Source: Pelargonium cotyledonis (taxonomy: Eukaryota > Streptophyta > Magnoliopsida > Geraniales > Geraniaceae). Taken from it: a DNA stretch of 30,027 nt. The DNA lies in assembly GCA_036897625.1 (NCBI GenBank), contig JAYMTA010000392.1, positions 1-30,027 on the forward strand, written 5' to 3'. The notes under the pieces are model-generated. The model saw nothing but the letters and a program-made list of their open reading frames with translations, was not told the DNA's origin and searched no databases. Below are positions 20,986-30,027 of the stretch, piece after piece. The position numbers and the translations under genes were made by a program. Each line of letters begins with the position of its first letter. The stretch's first letter is position 1.

Positions 20986-21824
20986 GGTAAGTAGTTTTGC
21001 TAGGGTTTTGTTACATGAGTGTTTTACTAAGTTTTGAACCGATTATTTAATCTTGTGTTGAGTGATATTTGTCGATTTCAGCTTTTTTCGACATCCACCG
21101 CCATCCGGCCGTCAGTCCGTTCGCCTGAAGCTCGCCGTCTGTCCTCCTCCCTCTCTGTTTCGTTGTCTATTTCATTGTTTTTTTTTCTATTCTCGGAGTC
21201 TCAAAGTACTAATCCAGCTATTTATGTTCTTTTGATGATTTTTAACGCTAGAATCTGTTGATGTTCTTAAGTTTGCTTCTTAGTTTGATTGTTGCGGGAA
21301 TTTTGTGGAAATTAAGGGATTGATATGTGTGTTTTTGGATGGTGATTGATTTTGATTTATCTAGCTATTTATTGGATCGTAGACTCATAGTTTAGATTGG
21401 GAACTTGGATTGTTGGATTTGAATGCACACCAGGTGTTTGATGTTTTGTTCTGTTGTTTGGTTGGTAATGGTCTCTATGGTGGTTATGTGTAGATGAAGA
21501 GGTAAATTTAGATGCTACATTTGGATCTTATGTTTACATCAGATTAGTCATTTCCTTAGCTTGATTTTAATCCCAAATCAGCTAACAATAATGTAATATT
21601 GACTAGAACCTTGTTGCCACTGAAATGGAAGTCTTGGTGATCAGTTTGAAGAATTGAGAAGAGGTGCTTTCAGAATTCGCAATGATCTTCAATCTTATGT
21701 CTTGTAATCTGTTGGGTATAGGCTATTGCATCATCATTATGAGTAGTGAAAACATGTTGGATTATTATCCTATAATGCCTTTGATTTTGTTCAACATTAT
21801 CTTACTTGTCATTGAATTTAAGTA

Positions 21825-21973
21825 GCGTTTGGATTAGAAATTTTATTTAGGAATATGATTTGAGAATGAGGATATGATTCTTCATGTTTGTATCAAGACT
21901 TTTTGTTCATGAAACTGACTATGGAATGAGATCTCATTCCCATTCCTATTTCAAAGTTTTTAATCCAAACATC
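21825..21973. mobile_element. Foldback MITE inside the CACTA element
   Basis: GCGTTTGGATTAGAAATTTT at the left is answered by an inverted copy ending AATCCAAACATC at the right, and the inner TAGGAAT / ATTCCTA words also pair. About 149 bp with no coding. A GTTTGGATT…AATCCAAAC tip is common among plant foldback elements. No clean target duplication is seen, so the superfamily is left open. Confidence 0.55.
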
Positions 21974-22045
21974 TATATTGCTCTAAGATCAAGTTTAAAG
22001 TACTGCATGCAACAACTAGCTCTTCATTTATTCTATTTTAAACAG

Positions 22046-22108
22046 GTACTACATATGGATAGTAATGACTATTATGGGGGAGAATCTACTTCACTTAATC
22101 TTAACCAG
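22046..22108 (+). other. Candidate small coding exon in CACTA interior
   Basis: A 63-base segment lies between acceptor TTTTAAACAG and donor CCAG|GTTATT. It contains an ATG at 22055 and reads MDSNDYYGGESTSLNLNQ, ending exactly on a codon boundary. The next acceptor-like TTTGGCCTGCAG (to 22191) is followed in one frame by GRDLTVKDDDLPPENWA, but that frame does not join in phase with the first exon. This may be a decayed start of a transposon or captured gene. I do not recognise the protein. Confidence 0.35.
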
Positions 22109-22191
22109 GTTATTTTTAATACCCTCTTCTTATATTGTCCTTAAAGAACATTTGTGTTCGTATCTGTCTTTCACTCATGTTTGGCCTGCAG

Positions 22192-23088
22192 CTTTGGAAG
22201 AGATTTAACTGTTAAGGATGATGACCTGCCTCCAGAAAATTGGGCTTAAGCAAAGACTATAATTTTGGTATGATCTCTAAGGTATTTGGAGTTATTCGAT
22301 ATATTTTGTCTTATTTTGTTGTTTTATTATTGTTGTTTACGCACTTTATCACTGACTCATCATAGTAATGGGGCAATATTTGGTTTTCATATATCCTTGC
22401 TTAACTTTGTTATATTACCTTTGAGGCATCAAAGAGCCAAGTAGCCAACTTATTGATAACTCAGTACTTTATTATAAAGATTCAACCATACATGCCTTCA
22501 GGTGAGCCTTAACATACCAAGCTACCAATAGTTGAGATTTGACTCCTACCTTTTGGCGTGGCATGATCCTCTATTTTACAATTCATGGTCAGTCTAATGA
22601 AGGTCACTATGTGGACTTCACATAAATGGAAACACTAAATTAATGTGGAGAGGACCAACCCTTTTTCTATACTGTGGTAGTAAATTGGTAGTTGTGCAGG
22701 ACCAATGCACTTACATCCCCACTCATAGGATATTAGGATTGTTTGAGAAGCTTCGTGCTCAGAAATTTTTCTTTTATGTGCGGACTATGATGAGAATGGT
22801 CCAAAATCACATAAAGGGAAGAAACTCAAGTTACAGCCAAAGATGTTATTTCGTAATATCTTCTTGACCACATATTTTTCTTCTTTTTTATGTTAATTTA
22901 AGTTTTTAATGTACTGTTAACATGATTAGTACCTCACATGTGCTCCTATGGCTGAAGAGGAATCTATATGAAGTTTTAGTATATATATATCACTTGGTAG
23001 TCGTCTTGTTTTAAACTGTGCAGATTTCTTCTTACATGAGTTGCATTATTTTGAACTTGTATTAAAATTTTTATTTCCCATATTTTAA
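22192..23088. other. CACTA interior, no coding recognised
   Basis: Intron-like AT-rich DNA between the candidate exons and the LINE. The frame at 22643-22867 shows no family motif. Confidence 0.4.
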
Positions 23089-23561
23089 TTTGACTTAAAA
23101 GGAAGTGGTCTCCAACAGAACTGAAAAAAAAACTCTCTCTAGAGCTCCCTCAAGCTTTGCTTGCATGTTTGCTTCACGCGCTTATCATCTTCATCATCAC
23201 AGATCTTCAAGGATTCAACTTCCCACCAATCCTCTACCTTGCTTATCAGGTGCTATTGTGTTCATTTTTGGACTAGCATCAAATCGCTTTCACTTCATTC
23301 CTTTTCCCACGCTTTTCCCTACTCATGTCCCTACATCATCTCCCTCTTACCATATTTATGTCCTAGGATCATCATCATATTTTAAATATTGTTTCTTTCG
23401 CTTGGCTGACTTTGCATTTAATATAGCACATCAATCATTGCAAAAAACTGTTCGTTTCAGCTTCTTTTCTTCAACCCAAGCTTCCAAACTCAGTTTCTCA
23501 TACTGCTAAAAAATCCATCTCTCTTTTTCCAGTTTTTGGTCTTTGCTCTCTTTTATTCTGC

Positions 23562-25409
23562 ATGGAGCCTTTTGCAGCTGAATCTTCTCTAGGTCGTGGG
23601 CTTTTGCTCACTAGGTACATGGTTGCTGGGTTAGGATTAGAGTTGGATCCCATCAAACAGGTTATAGCTAGTTTAGTGGATTATAGAAACTTTAGCCCTA
23701 ACAAAATCCATAAAAGTCTTAACAAGCAATGGTTTTTGAATGGACCGTTTTCTGTTTTTGGCATTTGTAGTGAGTGGTATATCATATCCTTCTCATCTCT
23801 CAAAGACTGTGAAATGATGTTGGAGGAAAATGTGTGGAATATAGATGGTGCTATATTGGTTTTGGGTAATGTTAAGGAGTGTGTTACTTTTTCTGGTCTA
23901 GTTATTCCAAAGGCCAACATCTGGGTTCATATAGTAGGCATCCCCATTGATATGATCTCCACAGTCTCAGTTACTCGTTTAGGTTCCTTGGCGGGAAAGA
24001 TAGTGTCCTATGATTCAAACTGGCAACGTTCAGATTGGTGGTCCATCCCCAAGGTCAAGATTGAGCTGGATCTTTGCTCTCCTCTGATTGCAGGTACCCT
24101 GATAAAGTGTGACAAAGGTCTGGAGGTCTGGGTGCAGCTATGGTATGGAAGAATCAGTAAGATGTGTTTTGTCTGTGGGTTTGTGGGTCATGTAGATGGT
24201 GCTTGTACTAAGACTGAGGAGGAAGTGGTCAAGATTTATGATGAGACTCTGCAGAAAAGGTGGAGGTGGAGTCCTCTGTCGAAAGTGAGGTCCCGCCCTG
24301 GATGGCTTCTATTTTCAAAAGAAATGTTGGTGCACAAATATAAGAAACCACTCCCTTCCATTTAGGCAGATCCTCTGAAAAAAACCATCCAGATGGTAGA
24401 AGCTTCAAAAATTAAAGGAAATGAGCCAACGTGGAAAGAGGTCATCAATGATTCAGACTTTGAATTTGGAGGTCCATCTTCAGGTCTAGTAGATCAATCA
24501 ATTCCTCAACCTCTTCTTTTGGTGTTCTCGCCTTCTCGAATAACTCATCCTAGTTCGTCGGAAAACACTGGATCGTATGAACCGGAAACCACCATCTCAA
24601 TTGGTGGTAGCGGTAGTTCCAGCTCGTCGATCATGGCACAGCTGGAAGCTATGCATGCAGCCGTTGATTTGGATCAACCAATCGAATGGTTAGGAGTGTC
24701 TGAAGCCCTCCACGCCTTGAGTATGCTCCACGTGGGGTCTTCTGCTGTCCAGTTTGTGCCAGATGGAGGCCCTATAGAATACCTGGTTTCTAGTCTAGTT
24801 TTATCTCCGGTTATTCATTCGCCACTTTATCACCGGTTCACCGATTCCCGGTCCATCTAATGCCAGATCTCCTCTGCTGCTTGAGCAAGCCCAACATGAG
24901 CCTAAAAGCCCAAAAACTTGCTTATTGGAAAAGATGCAAATGGGCTTCTAATGGTTGGGCCCGGTCGTAATATCTTTGAAGAAGCTGAAGACCTAGTGCC
25001 TGACTCAGTGACTTCTTCTGCCCAAACTCTTTTATCTCCTTCAGTGCATAGCCAAGTAACCTCTGGTCCTTCTCAGGTCTTCCATTTCAATGCCCAGCGT
25101 AACTCATCCTCTCCATCTCGTTTCTTGGGACCAGTTCGATCAGCTCTTTCAATCGCGACGGTAGCACATGAAAGATGGTTGATGTCCTCTGGATATACCT
25201 TTTCCTTCTCTGTGGGAGCTACTGGAGCTTCCCCTAGTCGTCAAGGTATTTTGAAGGTTCCTCTTGGTCATTGGAGGGTTAGAAGGTCTGAGGTGGATGG
25301 TCGCCCAAATGGTTCTCTTTTCTCGAGCTCGGAGAGTGAAGGTTCTCCTAAGAGAAATGCAACTTTGTTCGGAGACAGAATGCAGTCCAAGAGGGCTAAG
25401 TTATTCTAG
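23562..25409 (+). pseudogene. L1 ORF1 (DUF4283, CCHC knuckle), broken
   Basis: The ATG at 23562 begins a 267-codon frame covering DUF4283 (residues about 40-180; LNKQWFLNGPFSVFGI, KANIWVHIVGIPIDM) and a CCHC knuckle at residues 202-215 (CFVCGFVGHVDGAC; C-x2-C-x4-H-x4-C). A TAG at 24363 interrupts it, but the same frame continues at once (ADPLKKTIQMVEASK) to 24858. From about 24859 to 24940 the coding sense lies in the next frame (SPLLLEQAQHEPKSPK), then returns to the first and runs to 25409, so two small compensating indels are likely. The tail is Ser/Gly/Pro-rich, as in other plant L1 ORF1 proteins, which bind the element's RNA. Confidence 0.8.
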
Positions 25410-25680
25410 ATTGAAGAATCATCATCAGGTGCAGAAGTAGGGACCCTTCAGATATGGATCATGATGCGCACGTACGCTGGCTTCGCATGTTTTATTTTCT
25501 GCCTCTCCAATATTTTTTATCTGATTTTATGCCTATGGAGTGTTTGGATCTGGTCAATGTTGATTTGGTTAGTTCTGGCTTGGTCTCTTCTGATCTATGT
25601 AATGGGGAGTCTCCTTTGGGTCTGTGCCCTTATGCTAAGGGTTTTTGGTGTGTTGTCCTTCAACAACAAACCAAATTACA

Positions 25681-26351
25681 ATGAATATCTGGAGTTGGAA
25701 CTGCAAGGGTTTGGGTCTGCCCGTGCATGTTCAATTCGTTAAAAACCTAATCCGGAGTGGAAAATCGGATTTTCTTTTCCTTAGTGAGTCTAAAATGGCG
25801 ATGTCTGAAGTTAATCTGAAATTGTTTGGAGTCAATTGGGTCAGAGTTGATAAGGTGGACATGAAGGTTCTAAAGGAGGTCTTTGGCTAGGGAGCTTCTC
25901 TAATATTGGATGGTCAACAGTCTTTGTGTCAAATAATTTTATTGGTGTCAAGGTTATGGATCCCTCTATAGGAGAGTGGATCCTTGTTGGAGTATATGGC
26001 AGTCCTTATCTGCATCATCATGAGGAAGTTTGGACATCTCTCCAATCACATCTTCTCAGTTGTGAGCTTCCTTATCTTCTTATTGGAGATTTTAACCAAA
26101 CTTTTAAAGCTGGAGATAAGTCGGGGCATCGTCTATGGGTTGACCTAGGAAGAGAGGCTTTCCTGCAGTTCTTGTCTGGTATTGGAGCATTGGAAATTCC
26201 ACATTTTGGAAACCAATTCTCCTGGTCTAATAAACGTTTGGGTTTTGATCTAACTATGGAAGTTTTGGATAGATCCTTCTGTTCTCTGAGCTGGCTTTAG
26301 TTATTCCCTTCTGCTTTCCTTTGGATGGATCCTATCCTTATCTCTGATCAT
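25681..26351 (+). pseudogene. L1 ORF2 endonuclease domain, broken
   Basis: ORF2 begins at the ATG of MNIWSWNCKGLG (25681), the standard start of a plant L1 apurinic-like endonuclease, which nicks the target DNA. The catalytic Glu lies in FLFLSESKM. A frame change near 25870 leads to VSNNFIGVKVMDP and WILVGVYGSP. The catalytic GDFN follows (YLLIGDFNQTF). A TAG at 26298, in frame, replaces a usual codon after SWL, and the same frame then reaches the final SDH motif at 26343-26351. All key catalytic motifs remain recognisable, but the frame is interrupted at least twice. Confidence 0.8.
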
Positions 26352-27960
26352 GCAGTCATATAAAACTTAAATTAACCAAACCCATTCGTCGTTTTAAAAG
26401 ATTTTTCTATGATTATTCATGGGAAAATCAATCTAATTGTAAGGAAATCATCTCAGAAGCTTGGGCAAATAGAATTGTGGGTACCCCTATGTTTTAGATT
26501 TGGCAAAAAATGAAACATACCAAGTCATCTCTTCTTTCCTGGTGAAAATCCTCTCCTTATTTCAAATCTCAAAAGTTGATGTTGGAGGATCAGATGAAAG
26601 CTATACAGTCTTGCTATGAATCCTTACAGACCCCCCGTCCCAATCTCAACTAAATTTATGGGCTTCTACCTCCAAAGAATATGAGTCCATTCTTTCTCAG
26701 GAAGAGAAATTCTGGAAACAGAGAGGTAAAATTAACTTTGACTGCAAGGGGGATAAGAACACTAAATTTTTTCACGCTATTGCCACCTGGAGGCGCAACA
26801 AGAACTTGATTAGAGGTATTCGAGATGAAAGTGGCCACTGGATCTCGAATATTCACCAACTCAACTCTCTCTTCTCTTCCCATCTATCCTCGGTTCTCAA
26901 TCATCCATCTTATTCCCGGGAACACCTTTCAACCATTTCCCAATCCCAACAGTTAATCTGTTCTTTGGTCCATAGGAAGCTGAATCCCAAGGATATAGAC
27001 ATTCTTAATGCTCCTTTCTCTGCTGGGGAAGTTAAGACAGCAGCTTTCCAAATGGGACCGGATAAAGCACCGGGATCGGATGGAATCACTCCCAGATTCT
27101 CCCAAACCTGGTGGCCCATTGTAGGATCTGATGTCTCTCTAGTGGTTTTTTCCTTCCTTAGATCGGGTCTTCTGCTTCGGGACACAAATAAAACTTTCAT
27201 TGTATTCATTCCAAAGAAGGAAAATCTGTAGTTCGTGCTTGATTTTCGGTTAATTAGTCTTTGCAACGTAATCTACAAAATTGCAACAAAGACTATTGCC
27301 AATCGATTATGGCGTGTTCTTCCATCAATTATCTCTTTTTCGCAGAAAGCTTTTATCCCTGGCAGACGAATCCATGACAATATTATCCTAGCTCAAGAAG
27401 CTGTTGAGGTGGGCTCAAGCTTGATATAAGTAAAGCTTATGACCAAGTCAACTGGTCTTTCCTTATTCAAATGATGCAAGCCTAAGGGTTCCCTTTCTTT
27501 TGGACTTACTTAATCATCTAATGTATTTCTATTGTTTTTTTTCCAATCATTGATTAATGGACATCCTGGTGTTCCTTTCTCCTCTTCCAGGGGTCTCCGT
27601 CAGGGCGACCCGCTATCACCATATCTTTTCCTTATAGTTGCTGAAAGTCTACCCCTGCTCCTGGAACAACAAGCCCTCAACAAGAATATTAGAGGCATCT
27701 CTATAGGAAGAGGCTGTGACCGAATTCATCATCTACTTTTTGTTGATGATGTGTTTATCTTCTTCCATTTATCTCTTCATTCAGTCTCTTCGGTTCAAAA
27801 AATCTTAAAAAACCTATTCTAAAGCGGCGGGTCAAACTATCAACTTATCTAAATCGGAGTGGCTCATTAGTCCAAATGTTCTTTATCGTATATCTCGTAT
27901 TTTCAGAGGTATCTTGTCTGTAAAAGTTGTACCTCAACTCGAAAAATACTTGGGAATCCC
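26352..27960 (+). pseudogene. L1 ORF2 reverse transcriptase domain, broken
   Basis: In order: GDKNTKFFHAIATWRR (about 26750), PDKAPGSDGITPRF (27055-27100), FRLISLCNVIYKIATK (from about 27245), FSQKAFIPGRRIHDN, LDISKAYDQVNWSF (near 27420, after a frame change), GLRQGDPLSPYLF (about 27595) and HHLLFVDDVFIF (about 27730-27765), then PQLEKYLGIP near 27930. These are conserved reverse transcriptase blocks of plant L1 elements. The active-site tetrad is FVDD rather than the usual FADD; both catalytic Asp remain. Several stops and frame changes separate the blocks. Target-primed reverse transcription would be its role. Confidence 0.85.
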
Positions 27961-27990
27961 TCAATTTGGGAAATTAGTCTGGGTAACTCA

Positions 27991-28347
27991 TTGATTGCTA
28001 AATATGCGTTTCCCTTATCCTCCAAGTCACCCTTAGAATCTGAGGCGCTAGCACTCCGATCGGCCATGCTTTTCTGCATTCATGAAAACTTAACCAACTC
28101 TATGTTCTTAACGGATTGCTCAAATCTCTGCAGGTGGATTAAAGAAGACAAGGTTCAAGATCATAGTTGCATTTATGTAGTATCATATCTTTTGTTTTTG
28201 TTGGATAATTTTTTTTGTAAATCAGTTATACAGTTGGTAGGTAGACAGAGTCTTGTAATGGGAGATACATTAGCCAATTTCGGTAGATCAGGAGTTTCGA
28301 AAATGAAAATGTGTATCTCCAATCTCAAATGTACTACCTTTGTTTGA
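27991..28347 (+). pseudogene. L1 ORF2 RNase H domain remnant
   Basis: The frame reads SPLESEALALRSAMLFC and then TDCSNLCRWI, matching the E…D spacing of the RNase H-like domain at the end of plant L1 ORF2. The first catalytic Asp strand, expected before SPLESEA, is missing. The C-terminal part (GDTLANFGRSG) keeps a recognisable …A(D/N)xLA-like motif. Only about 300 bases separate FVDD from this domain, where a full element has well over 1 kb, so a deletion removed the RT thumb, the zinc-binding tail and the start of RNase H. Confidence 0.75.
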
Positions 28348-28433
28348 AAGTTAATATATATGCTGCTCCTTTCTAAAAAAATTTTTTTACTTAAAGTTGG
28401 TTTTTACTTCGACTTAGGTATTGTGTAAACATT

Positions 28434-28529
28434 ATGCCTAAAGATAGCCAAGAATATTTCCATTGGGCATGCGATGAATGTACCCTGGCAGAGGCCAAGC
28501 AGGCGACTGTTGTTCTTGACAGAGTTTAG
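28434..28529 (+). other. Short terminal ORF in CACTA interior
   Basis: After the LINE the CACTA interior resumes. A 31-codon frame from ATG 28434 reads MPKDSQEYFHWACDECTLAE and then KQATVVLDRV, ending in TAG at 28527. It is followed by 3'-UTR-like T-rich DNA with repeats. It may be the last exon of the gene whose leader lies at 20.8-21.1 kb. I do not recognise the protein. Confidence 0.35.
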
Positions 28530-28562
28530 GGACGACAACTCATGAGTACTATGAGCCAACAA

Positions 28563-28668
28563 GTGGTTTCATTTTGTAATACTGTGTAAGTTCTTAGTAT
28601 AGTATTTGTGGATTTGGTTGTGAACATAGTAGTTTCATTTTGTAATAGTGTGTTAAGTTCTTAATTTA
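28563..28668. repeat. Imperfect 66-bp-period duplication
   Basis: GTGGTTTCATTTTGTAATAC… (28563-28601) and GTAGTTTCATTTTGTAATAG… (28629-28668) match over about 39 bases with few changes. They lie in the putative 3' UTR of the CACTA cargo. Confidence 0.7.
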
Positions 28669-28890
28669 GGATTGTTAGATGTTTTGTTAGTTTAAGAATA
28701 TTGTTAGTTTGTATAATTTGTTAGTTTGTAATAGTACAATCAATTAATCTATATTAAATTTTAATTCATGTTAGTGCAGTACATAATTAGAGCATTCAAT
28801 TTATTATTATATTGAATTTGAAAATAATTATTTCAAAAATAATTATAATTGAATATCATGTAAAAAATATTTATTTTTGAAAAAACAAAT

Positions 28891-29170
28891 TAGTGACGGA
28901 ATTTCCGTCTTTGAATCGGTCCAATTCCGTCACTGATCTGGTTTAATTTCGTCTCTAAATCGGTCATATCCTGTCACTGATCTTGTCAAATTCCGTCACT
29001 AAATCGGTCAAATTTTGTCACTAAACCGGTCCAATTCTGTCACTGATCCGGTCCAATTTCATCCTTGATTATGTTGCTGATCAGTGACGGAAAAATCCGT
29101 CACTAATCCGTCGCTGACTGAATCAGTGACGAAATTTGCCTGATCAGTGATGGAAAATTCTGTCCCTGAT
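28891..29170. repeat. Right subterminal repeats of the CACTA element
   Basis: At least seven units of about 30 bases, of the form AATCGGTCCAATTCCGTCACTGATC, lie head to tail with point differences. Their core, GTGACGGAA on the minus strand, is shared with the left end. They are denser and more regular than on the left. Confidence 0.85.
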
Positions 29171-29299
29171 AAGCTATTTTCTGAGCAGTGTTATGACCTG
29201 TGAGTTTCAAAAGTTAAGAGAACAAACTGAATAGAAATAAAAAGTATTTTTCATAGAGAAAACAAACCTGTTCAAGTCATTAGAGACTTGTGTATAAGT

Positions 29300-29367
29300 T
29301 GGGCTTGAAACTAAATGATCCTATTCGTTTATTTGGGCTTCAAATATTATGGGTTCAGCCCAGCCCA
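29300..29367. promoter_or_regulatory. Cluster of four site II (TGGGCT) motifs
   Basis: TGGGCT at 29300-29305 and 29334-29339 on plus, and AGCCCA at 29357-29362 and 29362-29367 (TGGGCT on minus, sharing one base). Such clusters are typical of promoters of plant growth and housekeeping genes. No gene begins within the remaining 660 bases, so the target gene, if any, is outside the window or was lost. Confidence 0.4.
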
Positions 29368-30027
29368 TATAGAATAGATAAACGAAGCTTTTATAAAGTA
29401 ATTGCAATATTATCCATTCCCACTCCACCTACCAAACACTACAATTATTGAACCAACCCAATTAATTGCACTCATTTATTTACATTATTTTTTTTGAAAA
29501 GCATTTATTTACTTTATGGTGTCGTTTGGATTGAGGAATCACAAATACCATTGAATGTGCATTTTACAAGAATATAGATTTCAGAAATGTAGATTTTTGG
29601 AAAGTTAGCAATACAATACTTGTTTAGATGAGCAATACAATACTTGTTTAGATGAAATGAATTTAAACTATTATGTTTGAAATAAATAAATAGAAAACTT
29701 AAACTTTGGAATAACATGAAAAAATTACATGTATACTCTTTTTAATTGGCATGTTTGCTACACATATTGTCATGAAAACTTCATAAATTTTGATTAAGTT
29801 AAATTTATTTTTGATCCAAAAGCATAAAAATAAAATATATATTAATTTTCGTTTAGGTATAAAATAAAAATTTTTGCAACGTGATCTTAATGATACTTTC
29901 GTGGTGTAGTGTTACAAATATAATTTAAGTTATGTAGTTGTTACACTAATAGTATTATTTTGCGATTTCTTAATTTTCAATTTAAAAATATAAATAAATT
30001 TAATATTTGTGTTTTAATATAAATTAC
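29368..30027. other. Terminal AT-rich stretch with 24-bp duplication
   Basis: An exact 24-bp tandem duplication beginning AGCAATACAATAC lies at 29607-29630 and 29631-29654. A GTCGTTTGGATTGAGGAAT phrase at 29521-29539 resembles the tip of the foldback at 21825, but no matching right end was found. The minus frame 29514-29717 spans the duplication and is not convincing. Nothing else is recognised up to the window end. Confidence 0.6.

Larger units (their letters stand above)
23101..28381 (+). mobile_element. L1-type LINE inserted in the CACTA element
   Basis: A 5.3-kb plant L1 relic has a 5' leader of about 460 bases, ORF1 (23562-25409), ORF2 (25681-28347), a short 3' tail and seven A (28375-28381). 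A similar 12-mer lies on each side, TTTGACTTAAAA (23089-23100) and TTTTACTTAAAG (28385-28396), a plausible decayed target duplication. ORF2 carries endonuclease, reverse transcriptase and RNase H parts. The piece between the RT palm and RNase H, which normally holds the RT thumb and the zinc-binding tail, is missing. Many stops and frame changes show it is inactive. It sits in what looks like an intron of the CACTA cargo. Confidence 0.85.
20546..29190. mobile_element. CACTA transposon with nested LINE and MITE
   Basis: The left end is CACTACTAGAAAATAGC. The right end is the inverted form, giving CACTGCTCAGAAAATAGC on the minus strand. From AGAAAATAGC inward the ends agree for about 26 bases with one mismatch. 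The target triplet TTA is duplicated at 20543-20545 and 29191-29193, as expected for CACTA (En/Spm) elements. Both subterminal regions carry arrays of GTGACGGAA-type words. Total length is 8645 bp, but about 5.3 kb is a LINE inserted later, leaving about 3.4 kb. No TNP2-type transposase motif was seen, so it is likely non-autonomous. The inner DNA has gene-like pieces described separately. Confidence 0.92.

Noticed and set aside
23105-23509. 134-codon frame before LINE ORF1
   Set aside because: It occupies the LINE 5' leader, starts on a non-ATG codon and shows no domain.

Overview
This window looks like nuclear DNA from a dicot plant. It is AT-rich and gene-poor. It holds plant-type transposons (Stowaway MITE, CACTA, hAT, tRNA-derived SINE, and plant L1 LINEs with DUF4283/CCHC ORF1 and an RNase H tail) plus one gene whose closest remembered relative is the Arabidopsis AAA-ATPase At2g46620. 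The species cannot be fixed from this sequence alone. No bacterial-type operon, CRISPR array, tRNA or rRNA gene was seen.

Layout. 1-5.5 kb is AT-rich intergenic DNA with a SINE flanked by 14-bp target duplications (1082-1242) that carries a run of 20 G. It also holds a 20-bp tandem array (2345-2490), a GC-rich island with open frames of doubtful meaning (about 2690-3265), a small hAT-like foldback (4038-4131) and a miniature CACTA-like element (5287-5521). 6.06-7.94 kb is a nested pair: a short L1 with ORF1 and a poly(A) tail but no ORF2 sits inside an older relic of the zinc-binding tail of a reverse transcriptase. 7.9-10.7 kb is AT-rich with nothing recognised. 11099-12526 is the only intact gene, an intronless BCS1-type AAA-ATPase with promoter motifs upstream. 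12.5-18.9 kb is intergenic with two related SINE-like repeats, an 825-bp non-autonomous hAT element with a perfect 8-bp target duplication (14490-15314), and a 200-bp Stowaway MITE (18182-18381). About 18.9-20.4 kb resembles an LTR-retrotransposon terminal repeat with CCAAT and TATA boxes.

20546-29190 is a large CACTA transposon with matching terminal inverted repeats and a TTA target duplication. It contains a foldback MITE (21825-21973) and a 5.3-kb broken L1 LINE (about 23101-28381). Without the LINE it is about 3.4 kb. It shows no recognisable transposase but has gene-like pieces (5' leader with splice signals, a small exon, a terminal short ORF, 3'-UTR-like repeats). The last 0.8 kb holds a cluster of four TGGGCT (site II) motifs and a 24-bp tandem duplication.

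The genes do not act together as a pathway. One conserved ATPase sits among layered mobile elements, and the window is most informative as a record of insertion order (LTR-like block, CACTA, and inside it MITE and LINE; old LINE relic, then ORF1-only LINE). I found no convincing new biological system. The most unusual items are the ORF1-only LINE and the transposase-less CACTA with gene-like cargo.
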